Shown: positions 45,687-58,079 of the stretch, piece by piece | Position numbering within the stretch: the first letter of the stretch is position 1 | Layout: each line of letters starts with the position of its first letter | Origin: Magnolia sinica | Lineage: Eukaryota; Streptophyta; Magnoliopsida; Magnoliales; Magnoliaceae | DNA: 64,000 nt | Assembly (NCBI RefSeq): GCF_029962835.1 | Contig: NC_080585.1 | Location: 60,933,443 to 60,997,442, forward strand | Direction of reading: 5' to 3' | Notes under the pieces: generated by a model | The model's input: only the letters and a program-made list of their open reading frames with translations | What the model was told of the DNA's origin: nothing | Database searches by the model: none | Made by a program: the position numbers and the translations under genes

Positions 45687-48438
45687 TTTTACCTCATGTA
45701 CTTCGGTGGCATGTCACCTGCCAAAAGCATAATAGTATAGTTCTATACGCATGTCTGTAGATAAAATATTGCGACAAATGACACGTGGCCCTAACACAAG
45801 TAACACATGTAGTCGAAGCAGCACACTCTACAAGTTTATAAAGACCCATCGAGATAGGGATCCTATTGCAATCTGGATATACTCGGCAAGGTTGTCTAAC
45901 ACAATCTTGTCAACCTGGAATATCTTTCTAAAGATGATCGACACTTTCATGGTGATTGCAAAGGTTTAAGAAGCATATTCTTCTTAAGACAGAAGGAAAT
46001 CAAAGGATACCGTGATGAATCCAAGTCTATCGAGACTAACCTATAAGGTCCAGGGATCTCTGTAAGCATCCTGTTAGAGAGATCTAGAACTGTAACCTTC
46101 AGAGATCCGGTAGTCATCAAGGATCACAGACCAGTAAGGAAACCCGAAAGGGTTTGCCACCTCCTTATTTATAAGGAGCACGTGACGAAGAGCTTGGGGC
46201 TCAAACTAAATACAATATCTCTACACAGCACAATGTTATTTATCTTAGTTTAGTTTTAGGTTCCTCCACTTTTGTCCAGCCATGCTGCAAAATGTCTAAG
46301 GCATATGATAGTTTAGATCACTATTGCCTAGCATCATCGCTGCAATATGCATAAGAGTAGTGCATTTATCCATGATCTACTTAGAAAATCACAACCCAGT
46401 CAGTTCATGTTGACCATCGACCTGGATTGTTTGTCCTTATAGGAGGTGATCGTAGGAATTTATTTATTTCTTTACTTATTTTGTTTATTTGCTAATTGTA
46501 CAAAGCTTAAAATGCAAATCAATAAAATCGACATTATCAACCTTTAATTTTAATCTTTTTCATCCATTATTGCATTATTGAGAAGCACAAGATCTAAAAT
46601 CATTATTGAAAGAAAAGTCCTTAGCGCAAGGCAAAACATTCCCATTTAAAAGGACTAACCCTTCCCGATGATCACTGTAACAATCAATGGTTGGTAAGGT
46701 AGCCAATCTCCATAAATTTGGTCTTAATCGGTCTGTTCTGACACCTGGGGTCGCAAGTGTTCAATCGAACTTGAGTCGAGTAAGACTCTGGCATGCCCAC
46801 ACTATCCTAATCGCACACATTTGACTGAATGCATGCCCTTGTTAACACGTGTGGCCTCGTGCTTAATTGAATAATGAATATATTTTTTTTCCATGCTCGG
46901 TAGAGCCATAAGATGAGGGATAACAAATCGAACCCTTCAACATTGACATAAGATCCTCTTCTCAACCAACCTTTGGAGATGTCAAGGAGCACCTCCTTTA
47001 GATGCAAGGAGACATATGACAGATTACAGAGGGTAATAGGGCACAAGTAGAGTCATTCAATTGAGCACTTGAAAGTTTCTTTGAGAGACTTTTGACGTCT
47101 TTGATTATCCAACATGTGGCCAATTCCCCATAGAATTAGAAGCAGAAAGGTCGGCCAAGCTCTTATAAGGGCTAGCCAGACTTGAACCCCAAGGCCCCTA
47201 TACCATACACCAATAGCAAGAAGAAATGATTGACAAAGTACCTATTAGAGCTCGCTGACCCCAAAACCTTTAGATACATATAGGCAATTCCAAGCAAGCA
47301 TCGATAATCTCAGGGGGCAACCAATCATCCAATCATTGCCACACAATTACTACCCAATAGCTGGGGGAACCTCTCATGGCACCAACCATCCAGTAAGGTT
47401 GTCATAGGGTTTGAGATTGTCACAACCTGCTTCTGAAAACTCGAGTTTGCTCAACTCAGGTCGCCGAGTTCAAGGTGTGACTTGGGTGTGGATGATATAA
47501 AAATAATTTACAATACCAAGCTAAGTATTCAAGCCATGACTAAACACTATGAAATCTAAATAATCATCAATCCTGGTGTACCCTATTTCTAACCGATCCT
47601 AAAATAGCCAAATAGGGAATTACCTGTGTCATTGCATGGGAAAGATAGCATGCAAAAGATTTATGAAAATATTTGGAGCACTTTTTATGAAACTACAGCT
47701 GGCGCTAAGCTAGATGATACACATCATCTGAAGACGAGGTGTGGCCGAGAAGACCAAGAGATGGAAAGCGGTTGTGCGAAAAAGATTGGTCTGATGGACA
47801 CATGTCAAGAGGAGACGAAAGGGTATATGAGACCAAAAGTGGCAATGATTTAATTGTTGTAACTATTGAAATAAAGAAATAAGTATTTGGAGAGCACAGA
47901 AAAAATCTATAAATAATAAGAAATTCAGCAAAGCAAAGCATCTCATACCAATCGAACAAACCAATGAAATCATCTTTACCTTATCATAACTTAGCTCTAT
48001 CATAGGAGTACTGATAATCCAGTAACAGTAATATTTAGCTGCAATCCTAGTCTATGCTTTTACACTGGACTATTTTCATTCTCAATCCATGTTCATCTTT
48101 TAGAAAGGCTTCTTGCAGTTGCTCCCTGCGACTCACTGTAAGTATTTCCTTTTTTGTTTGATTTCACTGGTATATTAAAGTCCTTTCATGTGGAAGGCGA
48201 GAAGCAACCCATTATCAAAGGAAGAACATCACCCTCTGAATATTGCCTGATCATCTTACAATTCCATCACGAGTGGCTAAATAGGTGATCGATCTTATCA
48301 TATCTCGTCATATACACTTACTTTCACGTATCTGCCTATATTCACTATTAGGGAAGTTGTTCAGTTTGAATCGAGCTGCACAACTGATTTTTGCATGCTT
48401 GCATGCACCACACGTGACCAAAACCAAACTAAGTGCCA
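45687..48438 (+). repeat. Unresolved region containing the 5' LTR of Tat-2
   Basis: The right end must be the 5' LTR of Tat-2, because its PBS follows at 48447. A TATA box CTATAAATAA lies at 47907-47916. The LTR start could not be fixed without the other copy. Further left, around 46170-46180, TTATTTATAAGGAG suggests another LTR promoter. TGTCACAACCTGC at about 47415 may be the end of a chromovirus LTR fragment. No gene is recognised anywhere in the stretch. Confidence 0.45.
47907..47916 (+). promoter_or_regulatory. Probable TATA box of the Tat-2 LTR
   Basis: CTATAAATAA lies about 540 bp upstream of the PBS, in a position fitting an LTR promoter. Confidence 0.5.
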
Positions 48439-48446
48439 ATAATTTT

Positions 48447-48464
48447 TGGCACACCTGATGGGAC
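48447..48464 (+). other. Primer-binding site of Tat-2
   Basis: TGGCACACCTGATGGGAC follows a T-run shortly after the presumed LTR end. It has the TGGC-CC-GTGGGA form of Tat-lineage PBSs but differs from that of Tat-1. Confidence 0.7.
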
Positions 48465-48529
48465 AAAACATTATTTAGTTACTATAAATATTTAGTGACC
48501 AACTATTGTGTTATCCATACCGGTACAAT

Positions 48530-49256
48530 ATGAATCAAAGAGGTCGTAACATTTCTGGCACTAATGAACCTTCTGCACTAGATGAGGAAATGTACGTGTA
48601 GCTAGTACCTAAGTTGTTACTAAACCCAACACCCAGTTCTTTAAACCTGGATAGGGCATCGTCATCTTTGACATATCCTCTTGAGATAATGTTGGTTGGG
48701 CTACACGATATGCAAATGGGGATTCAACATATTGCAGAGCAGTCATGAGCTCAGGCTAAGCAGTCTCAAATTCATACTTAAACTTTCATTAGGTGGATGA
48801 CTAGTTAGACTGAGAGCTTGAATCAAATGATGACCATTTTTGTTAAAAGAGCGCCAATATTGCCTTAGCAAACAGTGCCTTAGCCGACTATACCTTAGCA
48901 AACTATTGAGATAAGATCTATCAAAAACTTGGCACCAGTACAACCAATACCGACAACACCTCTTTTACAATAGAACATCCTACTCCATTGCAGGAAGTGA
49001 GGAATGTTTCCACTCCTTTCGAGATTAGATAGTTTGAACAGGAGAACATGAATTTTGTTCATAAGGTCAGGAATGAGGGATTACTTGGGGGGGCAACCTT
49101 TTCCTAAGAATATCTCTCATAATGATGACCAATATTTGATAGGTCCTGGACCACCTCTAATAGTCGAACCTCGCCATGTGGACTACGACAAAATTTTGCA
49201 ACTGGTCCAAGAGGTGGCAGGCCAAGTTCTTGGCTGCACTACAACTCTCATTTATC
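48530..49256 (+). pseudogene. Tat-2 gag remnant
   Basis: An ATG at 48530, about 65 bp after the PBS, opens MNQRGRNISGTNEPSALDEE. Many stops follow, several at Gln positions (TAG or TAA where CAG or CAA is expected). A later open part (49055-49256) has FPKNISHNDDQYLIGPGPPL and DKILQLVQEVAGQ. No clear capsid motif remains. Position between PBS and protease is the main support. It ends where Athila LTR C2 begins. Confidence 0.5.
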
Positions 49257-49261
49257 ATAAA

Positions 49262-50717
49262 TGTTCACAACCCCAAGTGTAGGGTCGCGATGTAGTAATA
49301 ATCTTAGTGAGACTCAAGTCAAATCCTTAGGGAGTAATTTTGTACGTATTCTGAAAATAACTAGAACTAGAAAAAGATCTAAATCTAAATTTGAAATATA
49401 AGGGAGTAGTTGTGAATAATGTTGATTTAAAACTATCAATTGAAAGGTGGGAATTAGAGTGCCAAGGATCCACTTGTAGCTATCAAGATGTTACTTTGTT
49501 CAGGAAATACAATTAGAATTAGAGTCTTATCTTATCCAATTGGAAGATGAGATAATCAAATCTCTGAACTTTTCATTGATCTAATTCTGAATGGAAGAGA
49601 ATTGTGAGGATTGGAAGGGCTTCCATCACCCTACCATGCCTAGGAGATAATGGTGAACAACAGAATTTATCAATCTCACAATCTCAAAATAGGAAAAGAA
49701 GATATCCAGAGTTATAACAACATCTATTGTAATTAAGTCACAATAAATCATAGAAAACTGAAAATATTCCTTTAATATCAAACTAGAAATCAATGAGGCT
49801 CATCAAGAATAGGAATCAATGCAAAAAAATCATCCAAACATACTACAAGCTTCACCTCTTAGCCCTATCTAAGAGGTTTAGCCAACCATAGACATGATTG
49901 GATCTAAAACCCTAAAAGAAAGCATTAAAAATAGAAAAGGAAGGAAGAAATCTCTTGGGAGGCTGCTCCACCCTTTTGCTCTGCTTCCCAAAACCTAATT
50001 CATGTTTAGAAGTCCTTGGAAAACCCATATTTATAGCCATATTTATGTGTTATGCACTCCGTGTAACTCTGCGTAATGCGTTCGATGTCATTAAACATAA
50101 CTTAAATCCAAAAGTCGTATCTTTTCGCACTACGTAACTCCTCATGTCATCGAATATACCTTTGATGTCATCAAACTGCCTTCGAGTAATTGAGAATGTG
50201 TCTAAAGTGTTCCAGCGAGTTACTCCAAAAGTCCACAAAAATATCAGTATCATCGAACTACCTTCGATGTCATCGAACATGGCTTTGATGTCATCGATAA
50301 ATACATTCAATTTATCAAGTGACCAAACTCAATTTTCATGTAATTTTTTGATGTCATCTACTTGTGTTCAATGTCATCGAACACTGGCTTCGATGTCATC
50401 GAACCGTGGTCGATGACATAGACAGTGAAGTTCAGATTCTGTAAATTTCTGCACTTTGTACTTTAAACTTCCTTCCTTCTCCACCTGGTTTCCTTAAATT
50501 TCGAGATCTTGGAATCTTCAATCTTAGTCTCCTAAGATCGATCCCTTGCCATGGTGATTCTTGAGCATCAAATCCATGCTTTTAACATTCTTTTTAATCT
50601 AAGCTCTCAGATTCACATTGCAATACAAACATATACAAAATATACCCGTTAAGCGTTGTCATGTTCATAAAACCAAGATATAAATAGGGGAAAATATGCA
50701 ATATTTGACACTCAACA
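49262..50717 (-). repeat. 3' LTR of C2 (1456 bp) with CGATGTCATCGAA array
   Basis: It starts TGTTCACAACCCC and ends GACACTCAACA. A TATA-like box on the minus strand (about 50024-50034) lies downstream of about ten near-palindromes of the type TTCGATGTCATCGAA (about 50075-50425). C1 has GATGGCACCGAAG at the same place. Confidence 0.92.
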
Positions 50718-51857
50718 CACCCCCCTGACCAGCATTTTACTAGTCTCAAGCAAAACATACGTGACATAATCTTCAATTATCAATGTTCAAATCACTTTCA
50801 AAAAACAATCTTTTGAGCATTCAAGTATAAATGAGTATAATTCAAAGAAGCTAGAGTGAAAAATTGAAAACCTAGAGCCAAATCATATGAGTAATCAATT
50901 AAATAGGTTCTTTATCAATCACTTAGAGGCATAAGTTCATATATTAAGTTTTTCTATTGTGCTCAGTGAATTTTAACTTACTTTTCATAAAAATACTATC
51001 GTTTCATAACGTTAGCCATACTTGTCACCTCAAGATTGATTGAATAATCAAGTGCTGATTCTGAACTTATTCCATTTTTTTTCTTTTTCTAATTTTTTAT
51101 TTTATATCGACTGTCACTTTTATTTATTCGTTCTTATCAGTCTTTTCATCTTCATTCTTTTCAGACTTTTTATTCTTTTCCAGTCTTTTCATCATACATG
51201 ACTTTTTTTAATCGATCTCACTATTTTTTAACTGGTTCTTTTAATCTTTTTAAGGTAGATAAAATTCTCAAGACTTAATTCCCAACATCCATTAATGATT
51301 CACAAATTAACAATCAGAAATTCTAGGAAAATTCATAGAAAATAAATTAAATGTGTCTTATGACTTAGATCAACATGATATTCAAACTTCCTCTTAATCA
51401 GTTAAGCGCAAGAACTTAAGTGATAGTTTACTCAGTTGATCAAAACTCGAACAATTCAAAGTTCAATCTCTATCTTATCCCTATACTAAAAGCATTCTTA
51501 AATACACAAATTATCATTTTCTAAACAGATTTTAATTTAAAAAATTGAAATTTTTCAAAATATTTGCTCAAAGACTAAGAAAATACTGATTAATTTACCT
51601 AATCCACACCCCCAACTAAAAATCTACATTATCCTCAATGTAATAGATATAAATAAGCATGCAATGCATATGAGACAACGAAAAAAAAGTAGTAGTGATG
51701 GAAAGGTAGTACCTAAAGAAGTAGAATTGAAGCTTTTCTAAAATTCTCAAAATCAAATGGGTTAGCAAGAAGACTAAACTTATTGAAAAATAAACTATCC
51801 TAATCTTAAATTCTATGAAAGTAATGAACCTAACAATACCTCCATTAGACTAGGAGG

Positions 51858-52238
51858 TCAATCCTGATACACAGGATCAATCAGAGGTGTGGATGTATCC
51901 TCTAAATCGAACTTTTTAACCAATGGCTTGAGATGATGACCATTAACCTTGAAAACATTGTCATTTTTCAGATTCTTTATCTCAATGGCCCCATGAGGAT
52001 AAACCTTAGTAACAGTGAAAGGGCATGTCCAACTAGAACGAAGCTTACCCAGAAAAAGATGTAACCGAGAATTGTACAGAATGACTTTTTGACCAATTAT
52101 GAATGATTTTTGAAGGATGTTCCGATCATGGAACACCTTCATCCTGTCCTTGTAAATTCTCAAGTTCTCGTATGCGTCGTTCCGGATTTTCTCGAGTTTA
52201 TTCAATTGAAGTTTGCACGGCGAGCCAGTATTGTCCAA
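51858..52238 (-). pseudogene. C2: C-terminal end of Athila pol (integrase tail)
   Basis: The minus-strand reading has KLQLNKLEKIRNDAYENLRI, FHDRNILQKSFIIGQKVILY, LGKLRSSWTCPFTVTKVYPH and GAIEIKNLKNDNVFKVNGHH, then a natural-looking stop. This is the well-conserved C-terminal end of Athila-type integrase that follows the catalytic core. The core itself is missing because C3 interrupts the element at 52262. Confidence 0.9.
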
Positions 52239-52262
52239 GTTAAAATTTAAATTTTTGATAGC

Positions 52263-54811
52263 TGTTCACAACCCCAAATGTAGGGTCGCGATGTAGTAAT
52301 AATCTCGGTGAGACCGAGGTCGAATCCATAGGGACTAATCTTGTGAGTATCTTGAAAGCAACTAGAAGTAGAATTAGAAGAAGATAAAAATCTAAATCTA
52401 GAATATTTGAGAGTAATTGTGAGAGATTTAATGAAAAACTTAAGAAAATTAAAGGTGGGAAACTAGGGTTTCCAAGGATCCACTTATAGGTTCTTAGGAT
52501 GCTACCTTGCTTGATTCAAGGACGAAGAGATTTGTCAAATCTCTAAACTTCTCATGGATCTAATCATCAATGGATGAGAGCCGTGATGATTTGGAAGTGA
52601 TTACATCACCTAACCATGCCCAGGAGACAAGGAAAACAACATGATCTACCAATCACACAACTAATCATAAGAGAATTATGAAGGTTAGGAAGGATTCCAT
52701 CATCCTACCATGCCCAAGGAACAATGGTGAACAACAAGATCTCCTAATTTTATAATCTCAATTTAGGAAAAGAAGATATCTCAAGCTATCGCAGATCTAT
52801 TGTAATTTGTCATAACAAACCATTAAAAACTAAAAATATTCCTTCATAATCAAACTAGAATCTAAGAGAGTTCAATAAAACATGAATCAAAATAAAGAAA
52901 ACATCTCGATCATGCTACAAGCTTCACCTCTTAACCCTAGCTAAGAGGTTTAGCCAACCATAGACATGATTGAACTAAAAACTCTTAAGAAAAACATGAA
53001 AACAACTAAGAAAAGGAAAGAAAAACTCTTGGCAACGGCTTGTCCACACTTTTACTCCACTTCAAAAACCCTAGATGATGCTTAGGGACTTCCTAGGGAC
53101 TCCTATTTATCATTTTGCAGCACACCGACTTGGAAAAATCTAGAAACCACCTCAAATTTACGCAGTTTCCTAAAATAGACTTCACTCTGCACAATTTCAT
53201 AGAATGACCCAGAGTTTCAGAATATGCTTTTTCAGGACACTTTCATAAATAGGACGATTTCATGATTCCTTTTCTTCACTTCAAGTCTTTATGCTCTTCA
53301 TTCCTCACTTGATTTTCTTAGATCTTTGGCATGTGAATTCTTCATTCTTGGTCTCACAAGATCCATCCGTGATTCTTGAGCATTAAATTCATGCTTTTAG
53401 CATCCTTTTCAATCCAAGCTCTTAAATTCACCTTATAACACAAACATGATTAAAATAGAACATTAAGCATTATCATGTTCATAAAACCAAGTAATAAATG
53501 GGGGATAATATGCAATATTTGACCCTCAACATAATCCCCAACCAGTATTTTGCTTGTCTCAAGCAAAGTATGCAAAAATATTTCGAGAACTATAAGACAA
53601 TTTCTATAAGCTTAAGTGGCTTTAAAACAATCCAAATAATAGAGTTTCAAAATACATCAATGTTGAGCATTATTTTCTCTTAAACTGTAGCACTTGGTAA
53701 ATTTCATAGTCAAGTTCAAAGTATTAATCTAGAAATTAGAACAATTCTAAACATTGAGTTCCATGGGTGCATAGTGAAATCTAGACTTGCCACAATCAAA
53801 GGATCAATTCTTAATTTTCATAATAACATTGATAATCAAAAGAGCATTTAAGACAACCAAAACCTAAAGCAAAACTTGTCTTACAATTTATCTTTTCATT
53901 CTTCCAACTTTTGATTTTTCCTCGATGGCTTTCACGCTATGTCAACCTTTTTAAAGATCTTTAATAGGTAGCCATTTTCGATGATAACTATTATTTTAAC
54001 TGGGTATTTATTTACTATTATTTTTCAATTCTTCTCATTGAACATGATGGACAAATTCCCCAGGTTGGTTCCTTCCATGCTTAATAATCACAAGTTAACA
54101 ATTCAATATTAAACTGACACCTTAATGTGTAAGTTAGATGTGACATGTGTAATCATGACTCAATCAATGTTTAAAACTTCTAATCATGGATTAATAATTC
54201 AAACTTAACTGTGAAATCTAACAAGTAACTGAACCCAAGAGTCATAAATCACCAACATTAATTATCTTATACTTCTAAATTATGGATGAACTTCAAAATC
54301 GCTCGAATTTATAAAAAATTTAGAAAAATTTTCACAAATTTTGCTCAAAGACTAAGAAAACACTGATTAGCTTGCCTAATCCACACCCCCAACCTAAAAT
54401 CTATATTGTCCTCAATATAAAAGATATAAGCATGATTTGCAAAAGAGAACGTAATTAAAGGAGAAGTGATGGAAAGATAGTACCTGATGAAGGCAATTTG
54501 AAGCTTTTTTCAAAGGATCTCAGCATGAAGGTGGGTTAGCACAAGAGTTAAACCAATAAAAAGCAAACTATCCTAAAACAGTGGAAAGAAAACTATCATA
54601 TTCCTATGAAAGCGATAAACCTACCTATACCTCCATCAGACTAGGAGATCAATCCTGGTATACAGGATCATTCAGAGGTATAGACATGTCCTCTAAATTA
54701 AATTTATCAACAAATGGCTTTAATCGATGTCCATTTACTTTGAATTCATTGCCATTATTTGGATTCCGAATCTCGATAGCCCCATGAGGATAAACATTAG
54801 TAATAGTAAAG
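52263..54811 (-). mobile_element. Athila element C3, 3' end only
   Basis: It has the same layout as C2: 3' LTR (52263-53531), 3' non-coding region, then the last part of pol (54640-54811), where the minus-strand reading [19 protein letters not shown] matches C2. It stops abruptly at 54811, where Tat-2 pol begins. Its LTR (1269 bp) lacks the CGATGTCATCGAA array. No target duplication pairs its two edges. Confidence 0.85.
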
Positions 54812-55983
54812 CTATCAGAGGATTTTAGGCAGAGTCTGATTCAAGCGCTATCCGACAACAATGTCAGAGAAACGTTGCTAGTGGAAATGAAAAATGAAGA
54901 ACATAAAGAAAGAGAGGATTGTATGCCAGTAGTTTCCTTCTCTAATGATGATCTAGCCTGTGATACAGGGCATAATAAGCCACTGATGATAGTAAGCTAC
55001 ATCGCGGTAAGGAGATAAAAAGGATTATGCTTAACAATAGATCTGCGGTGAACCTATTACCACTAATGATGTTGTATAAATTGGGTTACCATCGATCCGA
55101 TTTGTGCTCTAGTGGAATGATGATATAGGGCTTTAATCAAGATGGGCAGCGTGCGCTCAGCAAAATTACGATGACATTGGAAATAGGAGAATTAACTACT
55201 GATGTTATTTGCCATGTGATCAATGCAGTCACGACGTATAATCTTCTCTTAGGAAGACCATGGATACATCAGTATAGTATTATACCTTCTACCCTTCATC
55301 AATGTTTCAAGTATTGTAAGGACGGAATACAGTATAAAGCAATGGCCGATGCAAGGTCATACACAGAAGCCAAAGCCTTCTTTACAGACGTCAGTTATTA
55401 CGACGAATTTTCCAAAGGAGAAGGGAAAAAGAATGATGAAAACAAAGCCCTGAAAAATGCTAGTGCGAAGGCGATAAAAGGGGAATTCGAAAAGGTAGGG
55501 TCATCTGGAATTTCAAAAGCAAAGAAGAAATTCTATAATGTGCCAAAACATATGAGACAGCCAGGACAACAGCCATTAACATTACTATCACCTGAACAGT
55601 TGAAGATCCTGCAGTGAAATTATACAGTGCCATTGCCATATGCTGAAAGAAACAAGCTGTTCCCGGCTATTCCGGAAAGGTTTCATGTTGAATCTAGTGC
55701 GAAATATCCAGAGCTGATTGAATTTTATGCCTCTTCAAAAATTAAGATAGAAGAAAGAACTGAGAGTAATGTATATCACGGAAAGCTGACGTCTCGCGAT
55801 CTCAAGAAATACAGTACGGCAAATAGAAGAATGATGAAAAGGATGGGTTTTGATGATGAAGAACCGACCGGTTTAAATCATGGAAAAGGAATTCAGATCC
55901 CTATAGGAGTCAGTCAGAAGAGATGGGAAAATTTTCAAGGATTGGGGGCAGAGTCTTCAGTGAATATGGTCATAGTCGATTAG
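54812..55983 (+). pseudogene. Tat-2 protease region and downstream linker (broken)
   Basis: The reading opens with [17 protein letters not shown] and VVSFSNDDLACDTGHNKPLM. Then comes the protease, whose active site is LNNRSAVNLLP where the family has VDGGSAVN, so the catalytic Asp is lost. A clean stretch follows (55171-55617) with VINAVTTYNLLLGRPWIHQY and PSTLHQCFKY, typical of Tat elements. After one stop a second open frame (55627-55983) contains RMMKRMGFDDEEPTGLNHGK and WENFQGLG, a G-patch-like segment seen in this lineage. Function of the linker is not known to me. Confidence 0.85.
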
Positions 55984-56229
55984 CTATTAGAGACAGATAC
56001 CGAAATAGTCAAACATCCTGAGATAGCTCTGAAGCAGATGGAAGACGGGGGGCAGTCGACAATTGATAGTTTGCAAGAAGTAGATTTGGGCACAGAAGAA
56101 GAGCTGAGAAATACATTCATAAGCGTTGGCCTTCTTGAGCAGAAGCCGAAAAATATGTCCAACTGCTGAAAGAAAATAGAGATGTCTTCGCCTAGACATA
56201 TGCGAAAATGTCAGGTTTAGAACCCTCAG

Positions 56230-57071
56230 TGGCAATGCATTGATTAAATATTTCTAAGGACAAAAGGCTGATTAAACAAGCGCAAAGGCGATTTCACCAA
56301 GACTTGGTCCCTTTAATAGAAGAAGAAGTGAGCAAGCTGATAAAAGTCAGGTTTATCAGAGAGGTCAAGTATCCTAAGTGGATATCTAACATTGTCCTAG
56401 TAAAGAAGAAAAATGGACAAATCAAGGTGTGCGTAGATTTCAGGGACCTGAATGAGGCTTGTCCGAAGGATGACTTTCCTCTCCCAATAATGGAATTGCT
56501 GATTGACAGTACGACACAATATGTTGTCATGGCTTTCATGGATGGCTATGCTGGTTATAACTAAATTAGGATGGCTCCTGAAGACGAAGAAGCAACAGCG
56601 TTCAGAACCTCGTTAGGGATTTACTGCTACAAGGTCATGCCGTTAGGTCTGAAGAATGATGGGGCGACATACCAAAGGATGATGCAAAGTATCTTTTAAG
56701 ATATGATACACAAGCATGTTGAATGTTATGTAGATGACATGGTGGTTAGGTCTAGGAATCATCAAGAACATCGCGAGCATTTGGCGTCAGTCTTTCGACG
56801 GCTTCAAAAGAAATAGCTAAAGATGAATCTAACTAAATGTGCTTTTGGAGTGTTGTTAGGAAAATTTCTCGGCTTTGTCATCAGGCACAAGGGTATTGAG
56901 ATTGACCCAGGGAAAACCAAGGCCATCCAAGATATACCGCCTCTGAAAACTTTAAAGGAATTAAAAAGCTTGCAAGGAAAACTGGCGTATATTCGTTGTT
57001 TTATTTCAAATTTAGCGAGGAGATGTCAGCCGTTTTCTCATCTGATGAAGAAAGGAACAGAGTTCGTATAG
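56230..57071 (+). pseudogene. Tat-2 reverse transcriptase (broken)
   Basis: The reading has IEEEVSKLIKVRFIREVKYP, VKKKNGQIKVCVDFRDLNEA and CPKDDFPLPIMELLID. After a stop where Gln is expected (GYNxIRM) it continues with FRTSLGIYCYKVMPLGLKN, then catalytic ECYVDDMVVRS (about 56725-56755). It ends in LTKCAFGVLLGKFLGFV and LQGKLAYIRCFISNLARR. The YVDD site is intact, but stops interrupt the frame at about 56562, 56697 and 56817. Confidence 0.92.
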
Positions 57072-57850
57072 GACAAGGCCTGTCAGAACGTGTTTGATTC
57101 AATAAAAGAACTGCTGAGACAGCCTCCGGTATTGACAACTCCTATAAAGGGTAAACCACTGATTTTGTACATATCTGCGGCCGAGAATTCGCTGGGAGCC
57201 TTGTTAGTGCAAGTAAATGAAGATGGAAAAGAAACAACTCTTTATTATCTGAGTTGAACTCTGATAGGCGCAGAATGCAATTACTCCCCGATCGAGAAAG
57301 AATGTTTAGCTCTGATATTTGCAGTACAGAAATTGAGACATTATTGTCTCTCTCATAATATAATTTTAACTTCAAGGCCAGATCCGGTAAAATTTTTAAT
57401 AACAAGCCCGATGTTATTAGGAAGATTGGCCAAATGGATGCTGTTGCTTTCGAAATATATGATTACTTATGAGCCAGCAAAAGCAGTAAAGAGACAAGTA
57501 GTGGTAGATTTCTTGGCAGCACCCGTAACAGAAAGTGATACCATTAGCGATGATTTTCCCGATGAGCAGGTTATGATGGCTGAATTATAAAACCCATGGC
57601 AGATGTATTTCGATGTTGCTTCTCGAGCATCAAGAGCGAGGGCAGGAGTAATATTTGTCACTCCTTAGGGTGATCTATTACCCTACTCTTTCACATTGGG
57701 TACTGCATGCATGAACAATGAAGCCAAATATTGAGCTCTCATCATCAGAATGGAAATCGCCCAAGAAATGAAGATAAAGACGCTATAGATTTTCAGAGAT
57801 TCCAAGTGAATTATAAATCAACTAACAATTTGAAATAAGAAAGCAAGAAC
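57072..57850 (+). pseudogene. Tat-2 dual RNase H (classical plus archaeal-type)
   Basis: The first RNase H reads LYISAAENSLGALLVQ, SPIEKECLALIFAVQKLRHY and LGRLAKWMLLLSKYMITY. A second domain follows at about 57590: PWQMYFDVASRASRARAGVI, VTP, LPYSFTLGTACMNNEAKY and IRMEIAQEMKIKTL. This extra archaeal-type RNase H is the hallmark of the Tat lineage. The expected YFDGS reads YFDVA. Stops lie at about 57257, 57588, 57668 and 57733, several of them at Arg, Gln or Glu positions. Confidence 0.9.
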
Positions 57851-58079
57851 TCTTGTCGTATTGTCGAAAAGCACAGTAGTTACTGGAGCAATTCTGCCAT
57901 GTTGAAATCAAGCACGTACCTCGATCTGAAAATGCAAAGGCAGACGCCCTGGCTAGTCTAGCAGTAGCCCTGTCCTGCCTGAACTGAAGTCCACTCCAAG
58001 TAACTATATAAGAAAGAAGATTACTGCCCTCTTCCGAAGTCATCAATGAAGTTATCGAGGCATTCTCCATATCATGTTT

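Larger units (their letters stand above)
49262..52262 (-). mobile_element. Athila element C2, 3' end only
   Basis: On the minus strand this is the end of Athila pol (51858-52238), a 3' non-coding region and the 3' LTR (49262-50717). The 5' part is missing; the sequence stops at 52262 where the LTR of C3 begins. The non-coding region has the shared GACTAGTAAAATGCTGG and GGGGGG purine tract beside the LTR. Confidence 0.85.
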
